Notes: generated from the sequence alone by a model not told the origin. A stretch of DNA of 64,000 nucleotides from Magnolia sinica (GCF_029962835.1 NC_080574.1:23906001-23970000); one strand, 5' to 3'; counted from the stretch's first letter, positions 47,206 to 58,540 are shown. Translations and numbers: made by a program.

Positions 47206-47522
47206 CTAAGTGCACTTGCTTGAGCTTGCCTCACACGTGGAATCTAGCCACACATGTAACACCGGAGCTTCTCATCTGGCGATCCACACAGTATAGATGC
47301 CGTGTCTCGAAAATATTAGGCAGATCCGATGCATCAAAATTGGGTCATTGGGTGACTTCTCCTTATAACCGGTCATTTGTTTCGCACAGTTGGGGCCCAC
47401 CTGATGATCGGACGGCCTTATTTTTGAGACATGGCGCCTATACAGTAGGGATGGCCATGATGATCACCTATAATCCCGCCAACATGTGCCGTGCTTTCCA
47501 CGTGTGAGGCAGTCACCTTAGC
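47206..47522. mobile_element. Small foldback element abutting the NPF4 stop codon
   Basis: The left arm (ATGCTAAGTGCACTTGC, then GCCTCACACGTGGAA) pairs with the right arm (TTCCACGTGTGAGGC, then AGTCACCTTAGCAT). The right end is about 8 bp from the last codon of the transporter gene at 47530, so the 3' UTR of that gene must start inside or run through this element. Confidence 0.6.
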
Positions 47523-47529
47523 ATTTCTC

Positions 47530-50286
47530 CTAAGGAATATTGTCGTCTCCAATATGCTTTGAAGAGGTGAAAAGATGGTGGTCCACCCCATGAGAATCGT
47601 GTGATGCTGAAGTGGGTGATGGAGATTGGTTGGAAGAATACCATCTAGACCAAAAAAGGTAGTTGAAGAAATTGATGGTGCTGAGGATTGCTAGCAACCA
47701 ATAGAAAAGGTCCAGCCTATCCTTGTTAAGGTCATTGTCACTCAGCCACCCACCATGAGTTGAATATTTTGAGGTAATTTTATTCACCAGGGAGACCAAG
47801 AGAGAGCTCAAGAAGAACCCAAATGAGTAAGAGCAATAGGTCATGGCTGTTAGAAATGATTGCATCCCAGCCATTGACTGTTTGTAGAAGAACTCAATGA
47901 GGCCCACTGCTGTGAACATCTCTGATAGCCCAAATATGATGAACTGTGGTGCAATCCAAAAGATGGAGATTTCTTCTTTGTTTGAGGCTGTGACCATTTC
48001 CCTTCTCTTCTTCTCTACTAGAGCTGCGGCGACCATTGAGAAGGTGGCGATGAAGAGGCCAACGCCAATGCGTTGGAGGGGGGAGATGCCGGAGGAGGTG
48101 CCTGTGGCCTTGCGCATGAGGGGGACGAATGCAGTTTCATAGAGGGGGACGAGGAAGATGAGTATGATGTATGGTATGGATTGAAGGGAGGCTGGTGGGA
48201 TTTGGAAGGCTTTTGTGAGTTGGGTGTTCATGGATCTTGCTTGTTGCACGGAGAACGTCTGTAGCTGGGCTAGGATGGTGTTGAAGATGATGGTGCAGGC
48301 AAAAATGGGAATGACGGATATGATTATCTTCACTTGCTCGACTTGGGCCACGGTGCACAGTCTCCATGGACTTTCCTTCGTGGGAGCTCCTCCATCTTGG
48401 ATTTTGATGCATGCTTTATCCAAGAACCTGAGAACTCTCTCAACATTACTGAAAAATACGATGTGTTTCAAAAACATCCTTATAAACACATGATAAAAGA
48501 TTCTTAACGTGTGGAAGGTGTTTGAAAGATCAGTATTGTTATATAAATCTTTTGAATTTTGGTGACTGAACTTCAAGATCATGAAAAACTCCCATAAATT
48601 CAAGTTTTGAATTCTTCTACAAAATTCTAACAACCCACAATTTGTTTTAAATGGGTCATTAGTTTTCAAAACCATTTAAACAATTATGATGTCAAAATTA
48701 AGAAGAAGAACATTTAAAAAAAAAAGAAAAACACCAAGAACAATCCATAAACTTTTCTAGTTTGGCGACTGATCTTTCAAAACATTAGATTAGCGCTGCG
48801 TGCACACCTGAATCGTTGAGTATGAAGAAGGTTCCCAGCATTAGAAGATGGATCAAGACTAGTGGCAGTGACAGTGTGGGTAGCTGTATCATTTCGGTTT
48901 CCATGAAGCATCTCTAAATTCGATGGATTAACTTGCTTTCTCTTTTTTATTGCAGCTACAAAGACCTGATTAAAAGCATAAAAGAAAAATCCAAACGAAT
49001 CCAAATAAACATTAGAGAACCCAAGTGTAATAATGGGGTGCCATATAAGAATTCTTATACCCTGAAAAGGACAAACGTTGCAAAAAAGCAATGATACATC
49101 ATAAACAAACATTTCTTTTATAAAACCATGAATGAGTAGACATTTGAAGAATCTCACTTCCATAAAGCAGGATATCCCCAAAGATGATTATTTAATCAAC
49201 ATAAGCAAAACCCAATAAACCATTCCAGATTAGTATAAACATAATATCACTATTAAATAACCCAAAACATATGCTTAATTAATTAATATAAACATAAACA
49301 GAACCCTACAAACAACTCAAGAAAAAGGAATCTGCTAAATCAAATTCATAGAAGATATTGAAAACAAAGAACTATGATGTTCATAAGATTTTGAAAGATA
49401 TGAAACACGCATCTTTCTTTCATATTTTGTAAAGAATTAAAGGGAAATAAGAGAAGGAATATTTTCATAATTCTAAAAACATCAACCAAACAACTATTGC
49501 TAATCGGCAGAAGGGAAAAATAATTCATAATAACATACAGCATGAAAAATGAAATCTCAATCAACACAAACATAACTCTACAGGACTGCATTTTCAAGAA
49601 GGAAACCGATATTTACATGAGCCTTTTTCAGTGCACAAAGCCTCATTTTCTACTTTTGTTATATACGAGTACAAATTTATTCTTTTTCATTACCAAACGA
49701 AGCAAACAAGAAGAGTGCAAGAAGAGTGCATGTATCAAAAGTCGAGCTGAGGAGATCATCAAACTTCAAAAGAAAAAAAAAGAAAAAAGAGAGGGTAAAA
49801 TAGGGTTATCTTACTTGAGCAATTGGGGTGAAGATGCTGCCTTGAGGAGGCTTGTTCCTGTAGAAAAGAGTGCCAGAAATCAAGCTGATCAGGCCCACAG
49901 CCATCGCAGCTGCGGACACTCCAAATCCAACATCCATCCCTGACCGTGTCTGGACCCACACGAGGACGGTGAGGGCGATGAGCTCTCCGACGCAGAAGCT
50001 GAAGTAGGCGGTGTTGAAGTATGTGGAGAGCTTCTTTGATTGCTTAGGGTCTTCCTTACTGAACTGATCAGCCCCATGGGCGATTATGTTAGGCTTAAGG
50101 CAGCCACTCCCCAAGGCTACCAAGTAGAGAGCCAGGAAGAATATCGAGGCCTTGAAGCCTTTGGCTTGGATGCAGAGCTGTGCTTCACTTTGCATGTTGC
50201 ACTGTGGTGGCCTTAGTTGAGGGAGATGAGCTTGAACTGATAGTAGTATGAAACCCTGAAAAATCCACCACAAACCATTCAATGCG

Positions 50287-50324
<38 letters not shown>

Positions 50325-51444
50325 CAGACACATACGGGGAGATCAAGGCCGCTCATCAAGTGGGTCGCACTGCAAACATGCCCTGGCCCAAAAGTCAACA
50401 CTTTCCACTCATCAAGTGGGCCAAAAGTGTATAAGGAAAATGAACAGTGAGAAAAAGACATGTATGGTCCACGGGTTGAGTGGGCCGGCATGATTTTTCA
50501 GCCAAGATGTCACACGTGTGCTGCCAATCACTTTAGCTTTTCTCAGCTCAATTATTCCTATGCAGCAATGGAAATTTGAAAAATAAAAATGGAATGGCAT
50601 AAAAAGCGGCTAGAGAAGGAGAGTGATATACTTACGGAGAGTTCCACAAACCCAAAAATCAACATGGTCCAAAAGCTCCCAAGATAAGAGTCAGAGAGGA
50701 AGCCACCAAGCAAAGACAACAGAAATACAGTCCCTACAAAGTTAGTGACTGTATTTGCTGATTTTGACAGTGAGAAGTGCATCTCATTGAACACATATGT
50801 TATGAGGTTGTTCCCTACCGCAGCAATTGCCATCATTTCAAATGCTTGAATCCCTGAAACACAGCCACCAACAAAACAAGAAAATAAAAATGAGTTAAAA
50901 ATGGAAAGAACCCACGTTATATCTTCATAAAATAAATAAATAAATAAATAAATGCTTAAAAGCATAAAACACCCTTTAAAATGAAAAAAAGAAGAAGACC
51001 AATTCATATCTTCATAGCTGAATTAGATCTTTCTGTGATCTACTGTCAACGGGCCAAACAAATTAAAACAATTCAAAGAACTTCAATTTATCAACTAACT
51101 TAAAAAAGGGCAATCCGAAAATAAGACAATAAAGAATTGTAATATTGCCAAAAGGAAAATATACATGCCCAACTGGAAATGGAGCACAGGTCTATTATGT
51201 GAAAGTCAATGAACATAAACAAAAGAAAGCAACATCGACTCTCAATCAGGCCCAACAGATGTGAGATAGGAAGAGAAACCGAGAAAGAGAGGCAGAGAGG
51301 GAGAAATAGACCCAATACAAATACTGCAGCTCTCATTCCTCCATGCTTGTTGGTTTTGCAGGTTCTTCCTCTCCAATCAACTGAGACCTCAACGGCAGCA
51401 GAATTGGAATCTGCTTTGGAATTCTGTCTTGTCTGGATATCCAT
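47530..51444 (-). CDS. NPF4-type NRT1/PTR family membrane transporter, five exons, 615 aa
   Basis: Coding exons on the minus strand are 51444-51312, 50853-50636, 50255-49815, 48965-48808 and 48427-47530. All four introns have GT donors and AG acceptors and the phases close exactly, giving 615 residues. The protein belongs to the POT/NPF major-facilitator family of the plasma membrane, with 12 expected membrane segments and a central charged loop (exon 4, residues 265-317). It has VDWRGR at 22-27, HGGMRAA at 34-40, VGNNLITYV, SKSANTVTNFVG, GSGCLKPNI, HGADQF and a FYRNKPPQGSIFTPIAQV segment. The sequence is closest to the NPF4 group (nitrate, abscisic acid or gibberellin substrates in Arabidopsis), in particular the NPF4.3/NPF4.4 type. 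The usual ExxE[R/K] proton-coupling motif of helix 1 reads QAFEM (47-51). The loop before helix 11 reads YKQSMAGM (498-505) where many NPFs have a proline. The substrate cannot be assigned. The start is the first in-frame ATG, about 100 bp below a TATA box. Confidence 0.93.
50287..50322. repeat. (CT)n microsatellite in NPF4 intron 2
   Basis: About 36 bp of CT repeats, read as GA on the gene's strand, lie roughly 35 bp before the exon 3 acceptor at 50256. Its length could vary between individuals. An (AAAT)n tract lies in intron 1 at about 50930-50953, still within the intron but not next to a splice site... it begins about 75 bp from the exon 2 acceptor. Confidence 0.75.
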
Positions 51445-51540
51445 CTCTCTCTCTACCCCTTTAAAACTAAAACTCAACTACAGAACAAAGCTCTCTTCTT
51501 TAAGGTCCCTTTGGTGAGTATCATTCCAGTGGACGCACTT

Positions 51541-51547
51541 ATTTATA
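51541..51547 (-). promoter_or_regulatory. TATA box of the NPF4 gene
   Basis: TATAAAT on the minus strand, within TTATAAATAAG, about 100 bp upstream of the ATG at 51444. A G-run and a GA microsatellite (about 51577-51597) lie just upstream of it. Position and sequence fit a core promoter. Confidence 0.55.
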
Positions 51548-51597
51548 ATACTTTGGGGGGGGGAGGCGCACTGCTAGAGAGAGAGAGAGAGAGAGAG

Positions 51598-52185
51598 GGT
51601 GTGGGGGCATGCACTTGGGAGGGAAGGAATGATGCGTTTTCAACTGTGCTGGATAGTGCAGGCCACTGTTGAGTGGTCAGAGAGTGTTGTGCTTTTAAGT
51701 AAGCAGAGAAAAGAAAAGGGTTAAGGAAAGATGGTCTCCCACACTGAACACCATGGATATGGATATGGACACCATCTCATATTCATTCATTTTCTTATAT
51801 GCATTTCATCCATTTTCTTGGAAGCTGGTCATCTAACAATTCTATAATAAGACAATGTATGACGTGTGGGAAGCAGAAAGTTAACACACACACACAACCC
51901 ATCCATATACACATAAATGTACACATTGCCAACCATCATACATCCATCCATGCACAAATGCATGTATGCTTCTTCAATGGGAATGCTTCCTTGTAAATAC
52001 CAAAATGGGTTTGTTTACATCATTCACGTCACGTGCTCATGTTCAAGTAGTACGATTGCACATGTATGTACAAGTGCGGACATGCATCGTACAGTGGGGT
52101 TGGTAACACATGCATGCATGAATTACATGTTTATGATATTGTTTGATACTATGGTAGGGTGTTACGATTGATGCGATCGCATTCA
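51598..52185. other. Upstream flank of the NPF4 gene
   Basis: No gene. CACACA and CATCCATC simple repeats occur between about 51885 and 51950. Confidence 0.45.
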
Positions 52186-52198
52186 GAAAATGCGCACG

Positions 52199-52353
52199 AC
52201 CCAGATCAGCTCAAGTGGTAGACTGAGTGAAAGATACCTCGTTTCAACACTGAGGTCTTGGTATCCTTCCCCAGTGGGGGTGGCTAATTAACAGTAAAGT
52301 GTGAATTGACAGTGGGTGTACTAACAAGGTAACAAAAACAAAAGAAAAGAAAA
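52199..52353 (+). mobile_element. tRNA-derived SINE with 13-bp target duplication
   Basis: A pol III A-box-like segment (CAGCTCAAGTGGTAGACTG) is near the start, followed by a degenerate B-box-like segment (GAGGTCTTGGTATCC) about 45 bp on, and an A-rich tail (CAAAAACAAAAGAAAAG). The flanks GAAAATGCGCACG (52186-52198) and GGAAATGCGTACG (52354-52366) match at 11 of 13 positions. There is no coding capacity; it would need LINE enzymes to move. Confidence 0.65.
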
Positions 52354-52366
52354 GGAAATGCGTACG

Positions 52367-53044
52367 TATACATGTAATTTAAATCCAAGGGTCCAAACAA
52401 AGGGACAGGATTTAGATGGAACTTAAACATAAAACTACACTGATTTTAATTTTTAACTGACTGTGTTTAGTGGACCTCTAATGGACCACCTAAATGAAAA
52501 TCGTCATCAATGTGTTCAACAAACAAATGCCGATTAATCAAAGGTTAGGATCATTCAATCAATAATACTTCAGATATACCCATTAACAACAGGTCAAGAA
52601 AATTGTACGATAGTCTTTGGAGTTAAATGCCACGTGCACAAATTTCTCAGTGCCCGCTTATCAACCATCGCACTCTGGGAGAGTATTAAATAACTTCCTT
52701 GGATACTTATATGGATAAACCGTGCAGACAGTACATAGCCCAAAAAAAGAAAAGAAAAAGAAATTAAATAAATAAATAAAGAAACCGTGTATTCGCCGAA
52801 GTGCTTGATTTGGGCAAGGTTCTTTTTAACCTTTTTTCGGATCGTCTTTTAGCTGTATGCTTGTAGTATTTTTATTTATTTTATCGAAATTTTATTTTAT
52901 CAGTTACAGGAAGCAATTTTGTAAAGGAAATTTTCAAGTAAAAAGATGGTTTCTCACTACCGATCCCAACCAATTGAAAGCAAAATGTCAATTCCACTCG
53001 CTTGAGTGGAATTTGTAGGAGCACTCACCTCACGCCTGGAATTG
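52367..53044. other. Intergenic stretch
   Basis: AT-rich; an AAAT/AAAG simple-repeat patch lies at about 52741-52785. No gene is supported. Confidence 0.5.
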
Positions 53045-53583
53045 GGAAACGGATTGGCTACTCCTCTGCCCTCAGCCCGGTCGCTGATGGTCAGTGCTTT
53101 GTGGGCCCCACCATGATGTATGTGTTTCATCCATGCCGTTCATCCATTTTTAAAGATCATTTTAGTAGTTAATCCAAAAAATGAGATGTGTATAAATCTC
53201 AGGTGGACCACAACAGGGGAAAACAATAGTGATTAGATATCCACCATTAAAATCCTCCTAAGGCCCACTGTACTGTTTATTTGACATCCAATCTGTTGAT
53301 TAGGTCATACAGACCCAGATGAAGGGAAAAAATAAAGATCAGCTTGATCCAAAACTTATATGCCCCCAAAAAGATTTTAATGGTCGACGTTCATTCAACA
53401 CTGTTTCCTGTAATGTGGTCCACTTGAGATTGGGATATTCCTTGTTTTTGGTCTCATGCCATAAAATGATTTAGAAAAATAGATGGATGCATGGATAAAA
53501 CACATACATCATGGTGGGGCCCACAGCACACCGACCACCAGCCATTGGATGGTGGAGGGGAGTAATCAATCGATTCCGGTTCC
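53045..53583 (+). mobile_element. Foldback element, copy 19 (GGATTGGCTACTCC arm type)
   Basis: The left arm GGAAACGGATTGGCTACTCC, ending GTCAGTGCTTTGTGGGCC, pairs with the right arm (GGGGCCCACAGCACACCGAC, then GGGGAGTAATCAATCGATTC). The core is plus (CTGTTTATTTGACATCCAAT). It uses the same outer arm as copy 8 at 6386-6905, although their cores face opposite ways. Flanking 9-mers match only partly. Confidence 0.85.
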
Positions 53584-53800
53584 ATTGAATTTGTACGGGT
53601 GCGGCCCACTTGATGATCATAGAGGCCTGATTTTTTTAGGTGTGGCATCTGCATGGTTGGAGTTACCTGACAGCGGCCTGGATCTTGCACAAGCTGAGTG
53701 CAATTAGCATTCCGTGAAAACGCAGGAAGAGAAAGAACAAAAGGTGCAGAGAAAGAGCTCCGTGAGGCCACTACGTGATATCCGCCTTGTACATCAGGGT

Positions 53801-54312
53801 AGCGGATTGCGTACTGAGTAAACTCTGTGGGGTCCACTGTGATTTATATATTTTATCCACTCTGTCCATCCATTTTACCGGATAATTTTAGGGCTTGAGC
53901 CCAAAAATGAAGTATATCCAAATCTCAATTGGACCACGCCACAGGAAAACGTGTAAATTGAACATCTACCATTGAAAATTTCTTGGGAGCCACGGAAGTT
54001 TTGGATCAAGCTTGTATTTGTGTTTTCCCTTCATCCATGTTTTTTTTTTAAATCTTATGAACAGGTTGGATGAGAAATAAACATCACTGCGGGCCCTATA
54101 AAGGTTTCAACGGTGGAAATCATTATTCCAACTGTTTCCTATGGTATGGTCCACTTGATATTTGGGTATGCTTAAATTTTGGTCTCAACCTCTAAAATAA
54201 AATGAAAAAATTGGATGGACGGCATGGATAGACCAGATACGCTCGCGCTGGGCCGAACAGAGTTTTCTCAATACGATAAGAGCCTACTGAGTAACTGCAA
54301 TCCGATTTCGAC
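53801..54312 (-). mobile_element. Foldback element, copy 20
   Basis: The left arm (AGCGGATTGCGTACTGAG, TAAACTCTGTGGGGTCC) pairs with the right arm (GGGCCGAACAGAGTTTTCTC, CTACTGAGTAACTGCAATCC). The core is reversed (AAGTTTTGGATCAAGCTTG, TTATGAACAGGTTGGATG). Flanking 9-mers CATCAGGGT (53792-53800) and CATCAGTTT (54313-54321) match at 7 of 9; the right boundary is tentative. Confidence 0.8.
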
Positions 54313-54324
54313 CATCAGTTTCGC

Positions 54325-55016
54325 GGGCGCCGATTGGTGCTACCCACAGGACCTAGCTACAGACGTACGGTCCAGTCAGCGGTTATGTGGGGGCGTACCG
54401 TGATATATGTGTTTTATCCATGCCTTTCATTTATTTTGGCAGATCATTTCAGGGCATGAGCTTAAAAAAGAGGCAAATTGAAAGTTCAATTGGACCACAC
54501 CACAGGAAGCAGTGGGGATTGATTTCCTATTGTTGAAAACTTCCTTAGGTCAACCGTGATATTTATTTCTGATCCAACCGGTTCATAAGGTCACATAAAC
54601 ATGTATAAAGGGAAAACATGAATATCAACTTAATCCAAAACTTAGGTCCCGGGGAGTTTTCAATAGTGACATTTGAATCCGGACCACTTCATGTGGTGTG
54701 GTTCACTTGAGCGTTCAATCTACCTCCTTGAAAACATGTCCTAAAATGATCCTTTTTTAAACAATAATTTTATTTTTACACACCCCACACACCGACACTA
54801 AGGTAGAATTTCACCATAATAGTCCTGGAACCCATGACCTGCTGTTGAAACTCTTGTAAGTCTACCTTGTAGGCATGAACTCATGTCCTGAAATGATCGG
54901 TAAAAATAGATGGACAGTGTGGATAAATCATAAACATCACAGTGGCCCCACAGAATCCGAGACAGGACCGTCCATCTCTAGACAAGTCCTGGTGGGGTAG
55001 TACCCAATCCGTGCCC
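54325..55016 (+). mobile_element. Foldback element, copy 21, with 9-bp duplication and nested SINE
   Basis: The left arm GGGCGCCGATTGGTGCTACC pairs with the right arm (GGGGTAGTACCCAATCCGTG, ending GCCC at 55016). Flanking 9-mers are CAGTTTCGC (54316-54324) and CAGTTTAGC (55017-55025), matching at 8 of 9. The core is plus (ATATTTATTTCTGATCC). A 130-bp SINE-like insertion (54752-54881) makes this copy longer than the others. Confidence 0.87.
54752..54881 (-). mobile_element. SINE-like insertion inside a foldback copy, 17-bp target duplication
   Basis: The flanks CATGTCCTAAAATGATC (54735-54751) and CATGTCCTGAAATGATC (54882-54898) match at 16 of 17; the duplicated sequence belongs to the host foldback element. 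On the minus strand the insert starts AGTTCATGCCTACAAGG, holds a B-box-like GGTCATGGGTTCC segment, then a GTGTGTGGGGTGTG stretch, and ends in an A/T-rich tail. Size, long duplication and tail fit target-primed retroposition. Confidence 0.72.
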
Positions 55017-55050
55017 CAGTTTAGCCCCTCAAAGTACACCGAAGAGCCTA

Positions 55051-55561
55051 AAAATCAGGGAAGTGAATTACCTAGTAACTCACTACTGAGTTAATTTTGT
55101 GGCTCCCACCCTCATGTATGTTCTTATCCATGCTGTCCATCAGTTTTTCCATGCTGACCACTTTCTATTCTAGGGCATGAGCTCAAAATTAAAAGATATT
55201 CAAAACTCAAGTGGACCATCACTGGAAACAATGGGTACTAGGGCCCACAGTGATACTTATTTGTCATCCAACCTGTTCATAAGGTTACGTGGATGTGGAT
55301 AATTAAGGATGAAGGAAATTAAGATACAAATATCAGCTTGATCTAAAACTTCTTTGCTGCTAAGAAGGTTTCTAGGCAACCGATTCTCATTGTTTTTGCG
55401 ATGTGGTCCACTTAAGCTTTGGATATGGCTCAATTCTGATCTCGTGACATAAATTAGCTGGTAAAAATGGATAGATGATGTGGATAAGACGCATCCATTA
55501 CAATGGGCTTCATAGAGTTTACTCTGTACAGTACACCATAGCACAGTACACAATCTGCTTC
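55051..55561 (+). mobile_element. Foldback element, copy 22 (diverged)
   Basis: The left arm (AAGTGAATTACCTAGTAACT, CACTACTGAGTTAATTTTGT) pairs imperfectly with the right arm (GGGCTTCATAGAGTTTACTC, GTACACAATCTGCTTC). The core is plus (ATACTTATTTGTCATCC, ATCAGCTTGATC) and part of the left half is deleted. Confidence 0.75.
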
Positions 55562-56972
55562 AAAAAATCTACATATCTCAAGCAGGAACAGTGTAAATTA
55601 AGTCTAAAACTTGTATATTCATGTGGTGTAGCCACCTGATTTTTGAATGGTCTGACTTTCGGGTCAGTGTGCCCCGCAAACAACGGGAAGGATTTTATGG
55701 GTGGGCCAAATGCAATTTCATGATATCTTGCAGCAAGTTAGACCGATTAATCATTGTGATATTTTGAGCAACCAAATAACGTTTTGAGACTTTCCCATAT
55801 CACTACCTACCTTTTAGGCTATTTCTGAGTAAACACGCATGCTTTTAAAATATTTGGAGTTGTTTAAATAGAAGTAAATAAAGGTAAATGGAGGAATTAA
55901 GAGTAAATGAAGGTAAATAATATTTTAAGTGTGTTTGGATAGAAGTAAATGTATGTAAATAAAATGAAATAGAAGTAAATGAGTTTGTAAATGATATCCT
56001 CTTGCCAAAGAGGATTTGGAAGTACATGTGGTGAAATGCGTTTTTGAGCTCTCTTGGAGAGTCGTGTGATAAATAAAAGTGGCGCTACGCACATGTCCAC
56101 CATACACAAGACATGCTAGTGATGCTCTAAAACTATTCAAATATTGACTGTATTACTAAAATCACACCAATAAAATGATCCAAACCTATATACACCCCAC
56201 CTAAAATGAGGATAAGCCACTCTTTGAGCTTCAGCTTGATTTCAATAAATTATTTTCAACTAACTTATAAATCATTGAAAATCCAAACATATCAAACCGA
56301 GAGCATATTTGGTACGTCCCGGAGATAACCAATGGATCTAATCGGGTAACGTCAAATTCAGTAACAATTTAGTCATAGCCATGCATCCAAACTCTAAAAC
56401 TCCAGAATCTCTTTGTACATAGCAACTGATGTGCAAAAAAGGATAAAATGAACTCTCTCTACTCGAGGATTGCTCTCTGTATTATTGAAAGCAAATTTTA
56501 ATCCATCAAGATGATTTATGATTCATTGAAAATGTGGCTAAATGATTTTATTAACGAACTTAAGTTTCTTCTAATCCGGGTTATGATGAGAAAGATCTGG
56601 CTCGTTTACCAAAACTACGCATTGCCGAGCGGCCAAAATCGTAAAAACTCTATCTACACTTTAAACTAATTAATCGGGATATAATTGAAAGAATTTCAGT
56701 TCCATTGAAAAGCTTATCATGTGACATTTTCAATGAGCCTAATATCATCGAAAATAGACAATCGATCAAATTGTAGACGACTGATTTCATATACTGAACG
56801 GTCGTATTTTCGATAGGCTAAACGAGGTCTGATCAAAGTGTTTCTAGTCTTATTAAGAAGCTTATCTGATTATCTTTCTAACGAGACTAAGATCACCAAA
56901 AATGGACGGACAACGAATAAGATACAAACATTTAAACAATTTATAGAAAAAAACTAATTATTATGTTTTTTT

Positions 56973-56975
<3 letters not shown>
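55562..56975. other. AT-rich intergenic stretch
   Basis: A GAAGTAAATG/GTAAATAAA-rich patch with internal direct repetition lies at about 55868-55985. No gene is supported. Confidence 0.45.

Positions 56976-57032
<57 letters not shown>
56976..57032. repeat. (AT)n microsatellite
   Basis: About 57 bp of uninterrupted AT dinucleotides. It lies directly at the left end of the foldback at 57033, a common landing site for AT-targeting elements. Confidence 0.9.
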
Positions 57033-57035
<3 letters not shown>

Positions 57036-57383
57036 GGAAACGCTCACATGCGAACCAGTTCGTATGTAGTACATACGAACTTTTTTGAGAACCCATCATA
57101 TCTGATGAATCTCGCAATCTGAATGGTCCACATGAAACAGAACCTCATGAAACCCCCTGATACGAATTTTTTACTTTGATCCGAAACTTTGGTGGGCCAT
57201 GAAAAATGCAAACAGTTTCTTCCCCTGATTTGAATTTCTCTTTACTATGGCCCACCAGAATCTTAGATCAGGGTGAAAATTCACCCCCTAAAGTTTCATG
57301 GGATTCCGCATCTTATGGACCGTTCAGATTCGACACCCATGACACGTGTGCAAAGGTGCGCACATGCGTAGGTGAGCATGCCT
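57033..57383. mobile_element. Foldback element of a second family between two AT/CT tracts
   Basis: The left half (ACGCTCACATGCGAACC, AATCTGAATGGTCCACATGA, CATGAAACCCCCTGATACG, TTGGTGGGCCATGAAAAATG) is answered by the right half in inverse (ATGGCCCACCAGAATC, CCCTAAAGTTTCATGGGATT, GGACCGTTCAGATTCG, CACATGCGTAGGTGAGC). A small perfect hairpin, GTTCGTATG with CATACGAAC, sits near the left end. Non-coding. Confidence 0.6.
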
Positions 57384-57399
57384 CTCTCTCTCTCTCTAT

Positions 57400-58540
57400 A
57401 TATATAAATAAAATTTTACGATTTAAATGATGTGCGCCTATAATGTAACCCAACAAGTTGCAACTGTTGGCAGTGGATTGCGGCTGCCAACGCTATATAA
57501 GGAACCTGTTGCCGAATGAGGGAGGAAGAAAAGGGAGACAGAGAGGAACGTAATGAAAGTGAGATAGAGGAAGAAAGCGAAAGAGAAAGAAATAGAGAGA
57601 GATAGAGAAAAAACATATAACAGAAAGAGATAAGAAAATAAAAAGAGGGTCCGAAAGTTGGAGTACACTCGGAAGTGCTACCCAAGGTACCTTAAAGATT
57701 TCCATCATGCCGATATACTGCCCAATATAAGAGACAAAAAAGGTCATTAAAAAAGTCACTGAAGCTAAGAATTTGTTTACCTCTTCATATTCTACTCCAC
57801 ACATTTTAAGTGCATCAACTATATTCACATTTTCTTTTATCTCATTCTACATTAGTTTACCGTTTTCATTTCTCTTACTTTATTTGCCTGCCTAGATCTT
57901 AAATCCTGTCAAGCAATGTTAGTTGGTACTTCATTTTATTTACTGTATTTTTATTTTTATTTGCCTACCTAGTGCTGTGTAGCTCCACGAAGTAATGATA
58001 GTTTGTGTTTCATTTTACTCACCGCATTTTTACTTTATTTGCCTACCTGGGGTCACTTGGCTTTACGATATAAGGTTAAATATTTTTTCTTATTTTCGTC
58101 TGCCCAGCCCTTGTAGGTTATGCGAAGCACGACCAAATATAAAAATGCATAAATTCTGTTAGATCCTCAAAAATTGCAAAATCTTGTGAAGTAAAGACCG
58201 CACATTGTGCGGGTGAAAAATGACGCTTAATCCATTACTTTTTTGTCACCGAGGCCCTTACTCATAATCTATGGTTGCAGACTAACTGTGGGAATCACTT
58301 AAGTTAGGGCATTAGGAGATTCCCCGACTCCTAAGCAATTTTACAGTTTGTAGTCATCCGTAAATTTTAAGCTTCATTTGGTTAGTGGCAACTCTGAATC
58401 AAATGCGTTTTTACACACGAGTCAATAACATACTTTAGCTACACTAACAAATCAATACCAAAGCCACGAAAGTGAGAGTACTTCCTCGCGCGCTCACGAG
58501 GGAGGCGTTCACAGAATGACGACTCTGTTAGAAGTGCTAG
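57400..58540 (+). mobile_element. Remnant of an Ogre/Tat-like gypsy LTR and leader
   Basis: A CTATATAAGGAACC promoter-like box (about 57492-57505) is followed by a purine-rich leader. Towards the right, CCTCGCGCGCTCACGAGGGA (58483-58502) is followed by TGACGACTCTGTTAGAAG (58517-58534), close to the TGGCGACTC-type primer-binding site of plant Tat/Ogre elements. No second LTR or coding region is seen. Boundaries are approximate and the class is recalled from family features, not shown by alignment. Confidence 0.42.
57880..58080. repeat. Tandem repeat, about 76-bp unit, 2.5 copies
   Basis: Units begin TTTATTTGCCTACCTAG or a close variant and hold AGTTTGTGTTTCATTTTACT-type sequence. They lie inside the Tat-like LTR remnant. 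Confidence 0.6.

Noticed and set aside
50412..50600. Extra coding exon between NPF4 exons 2 and 3
   Set aside because: Exons 2 and 3 join in phase through consensus sites and continue the family sequence without a gap; the frame is intronic.
52199..52290. A functional tRNA gene
   Set aside because: Only the A box is good; the B box is degenerate, no cloverleaf can be drawn, and the A-rich tail and target duplication show a retroposed element.
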